Below, in pieces: positions 11,825 through 24,700 of a DNA stretch of 64,000 bases. Each line of letters starts with the position of its first letter. Positions within the stretch are counted from its first letter, which is position 1. The stretch lies in assembly GCA_030247885.1 (NCBI GenBank), contig JAPDRO010000001.1, positions 620,001 through 684,000 on the forward strand, in the 5' to 3' direction. The DNA comes from Taxawa tesnikishii (nom. ined.) (Eukaryota; Ascomycota; Dothideomycetes; Dothideales). The notes below the pieces were generated by a model. The model was not told where the DNA came from, did not search any database, and saw nothing but the letters and a program-made list of their open reading frames with translations. The position numbers and the translations under genes were made by a program.

Positions 11825-12912
11825 ACGTATTTTATTACTAAGTAGTAACTTTCTATTAAGTAGTTACTTTTTATTAATATTATAACTATTATAAACTATT
11901 ATAATAATACTACTACGACGTAATATATAATTTACTTATAATAAAGGTATATTATACTTTACTATTAAGGCTACTTAAGTAACTTTTCTTAATAGTATAA
12001 AATACGCGTTTAAAGTATATAATATCTCTTAAATAATACTAAGATAATAATATAATAAAAAGCTTATATAACGTAATTATAAGCCTAACTTAAAGAAACT
12101 AAAGAAAATAAAGGAAGAAGTAATAGTAATACGTATACTTAAGTTAAACTTATAAGGAATAAGCGCTATAAAGACTATAATAAAAGAAATAGTTAATAAT
12201 TTACTTACTATATATAGTAAAGGACCTATTAGTAAGTACTAAGTAAATAGGTTTAAGACGCGTACTAAGGAAGTTAAGCTTTAACGTAGTCGTCTATATA
12301 ATTATTAGCGAGCCTTAAATAAAGACGTATATATTATAATACTTTAGTTTAAGTTAATTAAGAAAATAAAAAGAAGTATAATATCTTAAATAAAGATATA
12401 TATAACTTTAATAAGTCTAAGTTTATAATAGGTATAATTAACGCTTAAATAGTCTTTATAAACTCTAAGAAATAAAGTAATCTTAAGAAAATATAACTAA
12501 GTAACTAGAAGTAAATTATAATTATTTAAAGTATTTACGCTACTAAGTAAGCTATCTTACTTTTTATTATCTTTAATAGTAAGGTCCTTATATTAAGCTA
12601 GTATATAGACTTACTTTATAATTAAGTAATTAAGACTAGCGTTAATAACTAAATAATAAATAAACTTACTTTAAAGTAGTTAAAGTACTTTAATACGTAT
12701 ATAAAGGCGCGTACTATAAGCGTATATTACCTACTAATTATAGACGGTTATAAGAGTTATAGTAGTTATAACTTTTATAACTACTATAAAGAATAAAAGA
12801 TTATTATTCTTTATATATTCTTATACTTATTATACTTATTATAGTCGCTTAATATAGGCTATTTTGCTCCCTTAAAGTAAGTATATAACGTAAAGATTAA
12901 TAGTTAATTATA
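11825..12912 (+). mobile_element. E1 pogo/Fot1-like transposon, segment 1 of 3 (left end)
   Basis: Begins with ACGTATTTTATTACT after a TA target (11,823-11,824), matching the terminal repeat of E2. Plus-strand remains of a pogo/Fot1 DDE transposase: the CENP-B-type helix-turn-helix block at about 12,100-12,310 and the catalytic blocks, one near 12,395 reading YNFN-S-F and one near 12,738 reading LIIDGYKSYSS. RIP turned Gln and Trp codons into stops throughout. The frame is cut at 12,912 by the Ty3-type insertion. The three segments sum to about 1.86 kb, the length of E2 and E3. Confidence 0.85.
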
Positions 12913-12916
12913 TATA

Positions 12917-14762
12917 ACGTATTTTATTACTAAGCGGCTACCCCTACTAAGTAGCTACTCCTTACTAATATCGCGACTATTATAGACTATTACCTTCGTA
13001 CTATAATACTATATAAAGACATACTCTAGCCTATAATACTATTTAAAAGCGTTACTATCGTCTATATCTACTATTTCTATAGTATAAGTACGCGTATTAT
13101 AGCTAGTCTTACTATAACGTCTATAGTACCTCTACGCGCGTACCTTCTTTATAAGCTATTTAGTACCCTCCTTACTACTACTATCCTTTTCGGCTATTAA
13201 ATTCTATACGTTACTTACTATTAGGCTCTCCTCTATTCGAATGTACTTTCTTTTATAACTACGCTACTCTATTAACGCCTTAATCGACTTCCGAAGACTT
13301 GCGATTTCCCTTGTTTATAACTCTAATTTATAACTTATAATAGCTACGCCTTTAGTAAGCGAATCTATAGCTTATAAGAGAAGCGAGATAGGCGATTCTC
13401 TATACTATTATATTTGCTTATAAACTAGCGTTATTTACGCCTTTATCTCCTTTAAGTTAACTAGTATTTTAGACTCCTACGGAGTAACCTCTAATAGTGC
13501 GAGTGTCGGCGTACGAAGTACTACGTCGAGCTTTAATAGTACTCGCTCTAAGTCGTAAGGAACTAAACTAGCGCCTCTAAAGTTTACTAGGATATTTTCC
13601 TTTATAATTACCTTATTGAAAGTAGTACGAAAGGCTAGTAAGAAGGCCTCTTTCTTAACTTACGTAGTAAAGTACTATAACTAGCTATTAATCTCCGCGT
13701 TATACGCCTACTTTAAGGGGCAAAATAGCTTACGTTAAGCGACTATAATAAGTACGATAAGTGTAAGAGTATATAAAGAATAATAATCTTCTATTCTTTA
13801 TAGTAGTTATAGAAATTGTAACTACTATAGCTCTTATAGCCGTCTATAATTAGTAAGTAGTATATACTTACTTAACGCGCCTTTATATACGCGTTAAAGT
13901 ACTTTAACTACTTTAAAGTAAGCTTATTCGTCGTCTAGCTATTAGCGCTAGTCTTAATTACCTAATCGCGAGGTAGGCCGACGTACTAGCTCGATATAAG
14001 GACCTTACTATTAAAGATAATAAAGGGTAAGATAGCCTACCTAGTAGCATAAATACCTTAGATAATTGTAACTTACTCCTAGTTACCTAGCTATACCTTT
14101 TTAGAATTACTTCGTTTCTTAGAACTTATAAAGACTATTTAAGCGTTAATTATACTTATTATAAACCTAGACTTATTAAAGTTATATATATCTTTATCTA
14201 GGATATCGTACTTTTCCTTTGTCTTCTTAACTAGCTCGAACTAGGGCGTTATAATACGTACGTCTTCGTTTAAGGCTTACTAATAATCGTATAGACGACT
14301 ACGTTAAAGCTTAACTTCCTTAGTACGCGTCTCGAACCTATCTACTTAGTACTTACTAATAGGTCCTTTACTATACGTAGTAAGTAAATTGTTAGTTATT
14401 TCTTTTACTATAGTCCTTATAGCGCCTATTCCTCGCGAGTCTAACTCAAGTATACGTACTACTATCGCCTCCTCCTTTATTTTCTTTAACTTCTTCGAGT
14501 TAGGCTTATAGTTACGTTATACGAGCTTTTTATCGCGTTGTCGTCTTAGCGTCGTTTAGGGGACGTTATATACCTTAAACGCGTGTTTTATACTATTAGG
14601 AAGAGTTACTTAGGTAGCCTTAATAGTAAGGTATAGTATACCTTCGTTATAAGTAAATTGCGCGTTATATTATAGTAGCATTATTATAATAGTCTATAAT
14701 AGTTACGATGTTAGTAAGGGGTAGCTACTCGGTAGGGGTAGCCGCTTAGTAATAAAACACGT
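12917..14762 (-). mobile_element. E2 pogo/Fot1-like transposon, full length, RIP-degraded
   Basis: 1,846 bp bounded by ACGTATTTTATTACT on the left and AGTAATAAAACACGT on the right, with TA at 12,915-12,916 and 14,763-14,764 as the target duplication. The terminal repeats continue inward (GCGGCTACCCC against GGGGTAGCCGC). The transposase lies on the minus strand; the second catalytic block, reading LIIDGYKS, is near 13,835. It sits in the first bases of the Ty3-type left LTR. RIP-derived stops run through the frame, but it keeps more CG and GG than E1, so it looks less severely mutated. Also called Pot/Fot-like in other naming schemes. Confidence 0.85.
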
Positions 14763-14764
14763 TA

Positions 14765-14920
14765 AGGGTAGTTTATAGTAATATATAAAACGCTAGGACT
14801 TAGTAAATTATAGTAGAAACTAATTATTATCTTTCTCTAAGAGGGGCCTCGAGCTCCCTTATAAGTAAGACGAGTTTACTTTATAAGTAAGTCCTAGGTA
14901 TTATATAACTACTTATAATA
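14765..14920 (-). repeat. Left LTR of the Ty3-type fossil (after E2)
   Basis: Matches 20,938-21,094 in direct orientation, sharing for example CGCTAGGACTTAGTAAATTA and TTATAAGTAAGTCCTAGG. Its first four bases lie at 12,913-12,916, on the other side of E2. Confidence 0.85.
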
Positions 14921-17900
14921 GTTACCTTCCTCCTAGGTAAGTCGTCCTAGCTTATAGCGTTACTTTAGCTCGGCGCTAGTATTATATAGGGGCCCTATAG
15001 GCTAATATTAGCGTCGCGTATTTTGCCTAAATAATAACACTATAGGATTCTTAACTAATAAGAGTAGTAATACGCTTACATAATACTATTTACTTACTCG
15101 TATATTACCGTCGATTTACTTACGTATTATTAGTTATTATACTTCCTAAGACTCTATTTAAGCGCCTAATCCTAGCTTAACTAACTATACTAGTAAGTAA
15201 AAATAGTACTACTTTCTTATTACTAGTAGTTACCTTACGCGCTACTTCTTTTAACTTAAATATTTAACTTAAATAAAATACTTATAAGCGCTATATAATC
15301 TATATAGTTACTAAAGGTATTATCCCTAATATATAACGTATATATAACTTACTAACGCTTCGAATAAGTAATAAATATAATGCGAATTATAACCTTATAA
15401 TTATACGTAAATACTCTTACTATATCTAAGCCTATAAGCTTTATATAGTTATAACTAACCCTTAGCTCTTCCTAGTTATTAATAAGGTATACGTTACTTA
15501 TAAGAAATTAGTAAAGCTTTACTATATTAGTAGCGTTAAGAAAAAGGATATTATAAAGTTAAAGGAAGTTTTAACTTAGGCTTAAGTTACTACTACTATT
15601 ACCCTTAATACCTAGTAGTATAATCGTAATAAGGTCTCGAGTAATATTCCTTTAAAGTACTATTATATTACTACTAGTTTATAGTCCTTAAACTTAACTT
15701 ATTATAAGGAAGTAACTTATATTTACTTTACTCTTAAGAATATAAAAGTAGCGCCTTTAAGTTACCTTTATAATACCTCCTACTATATAATAAGAAATAA
15801 TAATAAATTTTAGGAGTAAAGAGCCTACGAACTCTTTCTTTCTTACTTATACTTTACTTTTATTATAACTATAACTTACTATTAGTTTACTTCTCCTAGC
15901 TAATATTTATTAGCCTTTTCTTCTTTTTCTTTACTTACGCTCCTTTTATACTTCGTAAGTAACTATCTTATCTTATAAGTTTCCTATATTATTTTCTAGT
16001 ACTTATTTATTATATTCCTTTAGTTAGCCTTTCTATTTTATAAGGAAGAATTTAATTTTCTTTCTTATTTTTCGGTCTAGTATTAGTTTTACTTTATACT
16101 CCTATTTACCTTTTATAAGGTCGAGTAATAGTAGCTCCTTTATTAGTTTACTATTATCTTACTTATAGTATACCTCGAGGAAAGATACGTAAAAGATATT
16201 ATAAATTCTATATACTAACGAGAGTACTAAGTAGTACGCCTATAATTCGATAGTAATAAGTACCTTAAAGGGCCTTATAAACTTATATAAAAGCTTCTTA
16301 TTTAGCTCGTTAAGCTAGAGATTTCTAGTTACTAGTATTACTATATTTCTAACTCTATATGTTTTTAGTTAGTATCGTTTATTATACGCTTTACTACTTA
16401 CTTTAAATACGCGTCTCTAGCGCTCCTCTAGCGCTACGTATTCTTTCTTTAGTTATTAAACTCGTTTTATAACTACTAGTACTCCTCCTTCTTTAAGCTT
16501 ATCTTAAGTCTTTATATAAAGTTTTAGATTATATTTATAAAGGGCGTAAAAGGGACTTATATAAGTAGTAAGGTACTTACTATTATTATAAGTAAACTTT
16601 ACTAATAGTAGCTATTTTACCTAGTCTACTTACTTATTACTATAATAATAGCGTAAGTATTACTTTAGCGTCTAATTTTGTCTTTTTATCTACCTATTTA
16701 TTTATAAGTAAAACGCTATATTAAGCCTTCGAGTTATATATACTATATAGTAAAAGTCTAACTAAAACGTACTTATAAATATAAAACCTCTATTTAATAC
16801 GATACTAGATAATATACTATACTAGTTAACTATATAGTTTATTACGAGATCGAGTATATTTAATATTATATAAGTCTTATTTATAGTAATATACTTTACT
16901 ATCTTTATATAGCAATTAATAACGACGAGGATTATATTATAAATACTTTCGCCTTTTTTACTTAGTAGTAAGTTTATAATAAAGTTTATAAATAGTTCCT
17001 ACTATAGCCTTATAAGATATAGTAAGGAAGTAAACTTACTATAAGGTTAGTAACGCTTTACTTTCGTCCTCTAATATACTTCGTATATACGTATATACTT
17101 AGCTATATTTACTTATAAAGATAGCTAGTAATACTTCCTCTTTAGTAAAGTAATAGTTTTTTCTTTATTAAAGTAGCTTACTAGTATATTATTATAGTAT
17201 ATACGTAATACTTATACGCGTAATACGTTATCTTTAAGTACGTAAAGAAAATTTTCTTTATATAAGAAGTTTCCTTTTAGTACTATATAGCTATATTACT
17301 AGTAACTTACTAGTAGCTCGTAATTACGAGGTCTTTATACTTTTAAGTTAAGGAGTCTTCTAAAAGAAATATAAGGATTATATCCTTAACTTTTAGCTAG
17401 GAATTATCCTAGGGGTTTTCTACTATAATAACTATAACTATAGTAATTTTAGGTAAGCCTAGTACTATACTAGTACTTTAGAGACGTCTTTCCTACGCTA
17501 CTTCTTAAGTAAGGAGTAACTAGTTAAAGCCTTTTCTTAATAAGAATTTAACCTTATCTTTATAATACTTTTTAAAGTATTTATAGCTATTATAGTAACT
17601 TGTTAGACTAATAGTAATTTACTTATATTATTACTTTACTCCTTTAGGGCTATAAGCTTATACTATAGTATAAGGAAGAAATAACTTATTATATTCTTTT
17701 TATATTATAGTCTAAGTACTTCGATAGCATATTAGCGGGATTTAGCTTTCCTACTTAATACTTAATTATAAAATTAAAAGTAAATAAGGTAATAACTTAT
17801 TTAGCTTACCTTCTATTAAGTTACTTTATCTTTATAAAACCCTTTAAGTTATTATAATCTAATAGTACTTAAATTGAGTATAAGGTTCCTTTAAGATAAT

Positions 17901-20900
17901 AGTGCTAATACTTAAAGGCCGCTATTATAGCTAGTAATTCCTAATTATATACTTCGTAATTTTACTTTACTAGAATTATCTTTTAAGACTAAAATACGAT
18001 TAGATACTAGTTCTTACTACTATTATAGTCTAGTAGTAACTAAGAAAGTATTACCCTTAAGGCGAACTTTAATATATTACTTTCGAACTATAGGCGTACT
18101 ACTAAGTTATAATATATTAAAATAGGGGCTTTTATAAACGCTATTTTTAACGTATAAAACGCCTTCTCCTTAGAGTTAGTCTACTAAATAAGCCCTAATT
18201 TCCTACTCTTATAACTACTCTTTAGTAACTTAATTAACGTAGTTACTTTCCTTAAGTAATTCTTAATAAACCGTCGATAAAAGTTAGTAAACCCTAGGAA
18301 CTATTATACGTTATAAATTATTTTTAGAGCTAACTATTTCTTAATAGCGCATACTTTACTCTTATTTATTACGACGCCTTTATAGCTTATAATAAAACCG
18401 AGGAACTTTACTTAATATACGAAGAATTTATACTTCTTTTAGCTTATAAATAGTATATACTTCCTTAGTCGTTTTAGTATAGCTTATAAGTACTTTATAT
18501 ACTCTTCCTTTATAGTATTATAAATAAGTATATTATCTAAATATACTATATAAGAAACGTCTACTAAACTTACTAACGCTTTATTAATATAAGCTTAAAA
18601 CGTTACTAAGGTATTAGTTAAGCTAAATAGTATAACTAGATACTTAAAGTATTTATAGCGCGTATAAAACGTAGTCTTTTACTCGTCGCCCCGCCTAATT
18701 AGTATACGATAGTAAGTATCTTTTAAGTCTAACTTAAAAACTACTACGCGCTACTAAGTTAATTTAAAGTCTTACTAATTAAAGGTAGTAAATAGCGATT
18801 CTTAATAGTAATCTTATTAAGACTTTTATAGTTAACGTATAGCCTTACGCTCTTATTTTTCTTCGAAACAAATAAGATTAGCGTACTTATTATAAACTCG
18901 AATTACTAGATCTAGCTATTTACTTAAGTAATAACTAAGTAATTTCGAAGTATTTTTAACTCCTTCTTAGAAAGGTTATATAGGGACTAAAAGAATAACT
19001 CCTTACCTTTTACTAAGTCGATTATATACGTTACCCCTTCGGGTCGTAAAAGGTTTACTATATCCTTATAGTTAAAAATAGCCTTTAAATTTATAACTTT
19101 TAAAGGTAAGGCCTCCTTATAAGACTCCTTACGTAGCTCTTTATATAGACTTTTACGTAGATATTTACGTAAACTCGTAATAGTTATATAGAAAATAGTA
19201 AAGACTTAAGGCTTTCCCTTATAGTCTTATATAAACTAGTTAGAGTCTAAGATCTAGTAAATACTATAAGTAATACTATAGCGCTAGTAATTTATACTCG
19301 AGTTAATAATAATACCTTCTTAATACTATTATAGCCTTCCTAGGATTACTAGTAGTCCCTTTACTTTTATTACATAATATAGGAAATCTATTTCCTTTTT
19401 AACTTTAATAGAGTTAGTAATTTAGATACGTAACTTATACGCTCTATAGTAAAATACTCTTAAGCCTTAGAAGGATTTTAGTTTTAAAAGGTTTATACTT
19501 TACTATAAGGCTAGATTATATTATAATATAAAAGCCTATAAGACGATATTATAGTTAGTAGTATTATCTAGTAAAAGGTAGTCTTTATATAACTACGAAG
19601 TATAATAACTTTACTTCGTAAGGAGACTATAAGTCGTACTTAAATTAAAAGGTAAAGGAAGTCTAGCGTTAGTCCTTTATTAACTTCTTCCCTTTTCTTA
19701 TATACCTTAGCGCTAGTTTATTAGTAGTAACCTTACGTATAGTAAGGTCGCTTTTAGCCTTTTCTTTCCTCGAGGCTTTATAGTCTTAAGAGTAATATCC
19801 TTTCTTATAATAATTATAGTACTTTACTTTACTTAGAAGTATAGATATTCTTTAGTCGCTTTTAATACGTAAGTAAGGCGCGGCCGTAAATAAGGTATAT
19901 ATATAGGTTATCTTACTAAGGCCTCTTTACTAGGCCTTAAGAATTTAATTCTTTTATAAAGGGTCGCTTATAAAGTAAGTATATACTACTACTAAGTTAG
20001 TCGTTAACTATTTTTATATAAGTTACTAAAGAGATTAACTCTTATCTTATATCTAGAAGGGTATTATACTTTATAATTAATAGGCGAAGTTTAGGCTATA
20101 ACTTAGTAAGTAAGTATTATATATACTACGCCTTTATATAAGTAGATATTTAATCTTCTAGTATAACTAAATAAGAAGTAAAACTAGCTACTATTTAGTA
20201 TTCCGTCTATTTTGCTACGTTATACTAATAGATTATAGTAAGGGCGTAGTTTACTAAATCCTCGATAAAGTCTATATAGAAAGCCTTAAACTAATTATAA
20301 GTACTTAGCTTATTTACGCTATATTACTAGTATTACTTCTTTACTACCTTACTAGTAAGGTATATAATACTATATAAGATCTTCGACTTTATTTATAGTA
20401 AAATAATAAGGATTTATTAAGTAAATAATATCTAGGGCGCGTATAAAGGTACGTACTTCTTTAAGGGTCTTCCCTAAAAGGAAGTTAATTCCTTTACTTT
20501 AATAAAGGACCTCGGCGCGCTAGGAGTAATTCGTATAAGATTCGACGACGCGCTACTATTAGTATTTATTCGCGAGGCTACCTTACTTATAGCGTTATTT
20601 ATTATCCTTAGTTATTTCTCTTTTTCTTCTTTTTATAAGTCTTATAACTTACTATCTTTATATAAGGAAACTATAAGCGTAGTACTAGTAGCGTAGTATT
20701 ACTAGATATTATTACTAATTTCTAGTTACTTTAACTCTTCTTCTTAGTTTAAATAAGTCTACTTTACGCGTACTTTTATAAGGCGTTTTACTAAGGTAAC
20801 TTATAATATAAGGACTAGTTTTCCTTACGTTTTACTATCGAGTTTTATTTAGCTTACTTATACTTCGACGTCGGCTATTATTATACTATCTATTAGGTTT

Positions 20901-20933
20901 TATAAGCTACTATTAAAGTAGAATAATTAGAAT

Positions 20934-21094
20934 TATAAGGGTAGTTTATAGTAACGTATAAAACGCTAGGACTTAGTAAATTATAGTAGAGACTAATTAT
21001 TATCTTTTTCTAAAGGAAAGCCTCGAGCTTTCTTATAAGTAAGACGAGTTTACTTTATAAGTAAGTCCTAGGCGTTACGTAACTACTCGTAATA
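20934..21094 (-). repeat. Right LTR of the Ty3-type fossil
   Basis: Direct repeat of the left LTR, about 161 bp, starting TATAAGGG and followed by the TTATA target duplication. E1 sequence resumes immediately after. Confidence 0.85.
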
Positions 21095-21099
21095 TTATA

Positions 21100-21561
21100 G
21101 TACTTTATTATATAAGTTAAGAAAGAGGCCTTCTTACTAGCCTTTTATATTACTTTTAATAAAGTAATTATAAAGGAAAATATCTTAGTAAGCTTTAGAA
21201 GCGCTAAGTTAGTTTCCTATAACTTAGAGTAAATATTATTTAAACTTAATATAGTACTTCGTATACTAATACTCGTACTATTAAAGACTACCTTATAAGA
21301 GTCTAAAATACTAGCTAATTTAAAGGAAATAAAGGCGTAAATAACGCTAGTTTATAAGCGAATATAACTATATAAAAATTTACTTATTTTACTTCTTTTA
21401 TAAGTTATAAATTTACTTATTAAAGGCGTAGCTATTATAAGTTATAAATTAGAGTTATAAATAAGGGAAATCGTAAGTCTTTAAAAGTCGATTAAGGTAT
21501 TAATAAAGTAGCGTAATTATAAAAGAAAGTATATTTAAATAGAAGAAAGTTTAATAATAAG
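21100..21561 (+). mobile_element. E1 pogo-like transposon, segment 2 of 3
   Basis: Continues the E1 transposase from 12,912. It aligns with the reverse complement of E2 from about 13,690 down to 13,230, sharing AAGAAAGAGGCCTTCTTACT. Interrupted at 21,561 by the Copia-type fossil. Confidence 0.85.
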
Positions 21562-21721
21562 AGTTAAACTAAGTACTTAACTATAACTAAATATATAATA
21601 GAACTAACTATAACTTATTAATTAATTAAGCTATTTATAACGGTAGCTAGGAGATAAAGAAATTCTCTACTTAGTTTAATAAGTTATATAACTATTTATT
21701 TAGACTAAGTAGCTATTATCT
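21562..21721 (-). repeat. Left LTR of the Copia-type fossil
   Basis: Starts AGTTAAACTAAGTACTTAAC and matches 56,127-56,286 in direct orientation, differing mainly by transitions. Confidence 0.85.
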
Positions 21722-24700
21722 CCTTTAAGTATAATAAGTAATTTAATAGTAAACTTTAGCTCCTCTTAAACTATTAACTTAAAAGGGTCGCCGCTAGTAA
21801 GGTATTAATAGCCTATATTTCTTAAGAGTAATATAAGCTATTATAATTACTTTAAGTAAGTATATATTACTATATATTTAGTATCTATAGTAGAGGTTAC
21901 TACTAACTTTTACTTCTTACTTATTTAACTAATTAGCCCTCCTCCGAGTATAAATATATTATTAAGGATAGAGATCCTATCTTATTTATTTATTATATAG
22001 TTAAAGTTAAAAAAGCTAGTTAGATATTAGTCTTAATATACTCTTAGAATAATTACTAAGTTAATATTTAATCTTAAGTACCTTAAGATTCCCTTAGTTA
22101 CCTTAGTATAAAACTCTACTAGATCTATAAGGTACTAGTTTAGTTTACTTAAGGCGAAGGTAATATTAAGCCTTATTAAAATACTAAGGTAAATTATCTT
22201 TCTAATTAAATACTAGTATTCTCTTTAGTTTACTCTTATATCTTAGGGTCTAGCTAGTCTTAGTATATCGTAACTATTTAATAGTACCTTTACTAAGTAA
22301 GCTTTATCTTTCTTTATATTATATTTAGTAAGAATATCTTTAATATAATAAGACTAGTTTATTTTAATTATTTTAGCCTTTTTATCTCTTATAATTTTTA
22401 CTTTAAAGATAAAGTTAATTTCTCTTAAGTCCTTAATCTTAAAGATAGAAGTAAAAGCCTCTTTAAACTATAAGATATTATTAATATTCTTATACGCTAC
22501 TTAAATGTTATTTACGTAAATAAGGAGAAGTATCTTCCTTTCTAAGTAAATTAAAAGATACGAGTTTACCTCGCTTTAAATAAAGCCTAGCTTCTAAAGC
22601 TATAGTATATAGTTCTAGTTTTAGTCTCTCGCTACTTACTTAAGACTATATAGACTCCTAAGAACCTTAAGTACTTAGCTAGGGGCGAGATTAATATTAG
22701 GTAAAAGTACTATATAAATCTCCTCCTTTAAGAATAACTTAGTAAAGGTATTATTAACGTCTACTTAATAGTAATTTAAATCCTCGATTATAATAATAGC
22801 TAGGAAGACTCTTAGAGTATTATACCTTAAGGTAAAAGTAAAAGTATATTTAAAATTAATACTATACTTCTAGGAGAATCCTCTTACTACTAGCCTAGCC
22901 TTTAGCTTATTTAGAGATTTATTTAAGTTAAACTTAGTATTAAAAACCTATTTACTTAATACGATATTATACCCCTTTAGTAAGGTAGCTATTTTAAACG
23001 TTACGTTTACTTATAAAGTATTTAGTTCCTTCTTAATAGCCTCCTTTTAGAATTCTTCTTAAATAAAGTTATAAATAGCTTTTAAATAAGTTCGTAAAAT
23101 TAAAATATTTATCTTACCTTTTACTATAAAAGTAAACTCCTCCTCTACTTAATTAACTTTAAAAAGAGTAATAACTTAACTTTATCCTTCTTTTATAAAT
23201 AGAGCTATAAGAGCCTTAGAAATCTTAGTTAACTTATAGTTAATTTCTAACTTATCTTTATTAAGATCTCCTCTTATTTTCTTAAGTATTAAGATTTCAA
23301 CGTAAGAGAAGACTTTCTTTAGTAAAACTAAGGTAAGAATCTTAATATAAGAGAATATAGTTTTTAGCTAAGTTAAAATAATTATTTCTCGCTCCTCTTA
23401 TTATAGTTCTTTTAATAGAGACTCTTCTTACTAAGTTATATAAGACTCTTCTTAATCTATAGTCTTAAGAAGCTCCTCCTACTATAGTATATCCTTATAA
23501 ATACTTAGTATAAGCTCTATTAGCTACCTCCTTAGTCTACTAATTAGCCTCCTCTAGGGTACTATATTTAAAGTAGATTTAACGAGTATATTAAGCTTAA
23601 TATTTCCTTTCTTTTTATCCTTAAAGAACTTAACTATTCTACTTATAATTATCTTTCTTATATCTAGTACTTAGAGCTTCTATTACTTAGTAGTACTTTT
23701 AATATAGCTTATAAAGACTTTAACTTTACTTTTATCTATTAGCTTATCTTATCTTAAGAATAAAGGTAGGGATTTTAGGTTTATATAAGTAATAACTTTA
23801 TAACCTTAGACTCTAATATAGTCGATTAATAAGGTAATTTTAATAAAAGCTTCCTTAAAACTAAGCTATCTACTATTAATAACTAGTCCGTTAGATATAA
23901 GGTTTTTAAGGTAAATATTAGTTTATATTACTTCAATTAAAACTTGTTTAGTAGCCTTATATCCTTAAGTATTACCCTTATATTAAACTTTATAGTCTAG
24001 TTACTTCTTTTAATAACTCTATTTTATAAAGATATTTAAGTAATAATAAACTATAGTTAGACTCCCTCTTATTTCTCTTACTCTTAAAAGACTTCCTTTA
24101 GCTTAGGAATATTATTACTTCTAATAGCCTTAAGCTTAACTTTACCCTAAAGTTTCGCCTTCTTCTTCTATTATTAAAGGTAAGTAGGAGCTTTATCCCT
24201 AGTCCTTAGTCTATAGATTTAGGCTTTCCTTAAGTAGTTATTTATAATAAGAAGGAATATAATATACTCTTATTATAATAGTTCGAATAGTTTATAAACA
24301 TTTATATAAACTAAGTTAAGTACCTTTAGCTTTCTTATTAAGAGAAGTCCCTTCTTATTCCTAATCTTAGTAAGCGTATAGATCTTATATTAATAGCTTT
24401 TATTAATTTAAATTAGTTTAGTAAGTATTATAACCTTATATAAGTTACTAATCTTTTTAGCCCTAAGATAAGTAAGCCTTTTATACTATAGTTAGTATCT
24501 CTACTTTTAGGCTATATCTTTTACTAGTACCTTTTCGGGACTATTTATTAGATCTTTATATAGCTCTAGGAGCTATGTAATATTTACCTTAGCTTTTATT
24601 AGTAAATCCTCGGGTATATTAGCTAGCTAATTACTCGGCTCTTAAAGCTATATAAATTCTACCTATTAGTAAGTAATCTTATCTCGTAAATTTAATAAAA

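Larger units (their letters stand above)
12913..21094 (-). mobile_element. Ty3-type LTR retrotransposon fossil (contains E2)
   Basis: The two LTRs are about 160 bp, in direct orientation; the left one is split by E2. A five-base target duplication, TTATA, lies at 12,908-12,912 and 21,095-21,099, inside E1. Without E2 the element is about 6.33 kb, a usual Ty3 size. The polyprotein region is on the minus strand, with the reverse transcriptase part around 18,400-18,700, integrase side toward 15,900-17,200 and gag side toward 20,900. Heavily broken by RIP, with more disruptions than can be counted by eye. LTR differences are mostly transitions from RIP, so they cannot date it. It is younger than E1 and older than E2. 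Confidence 0.8.
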
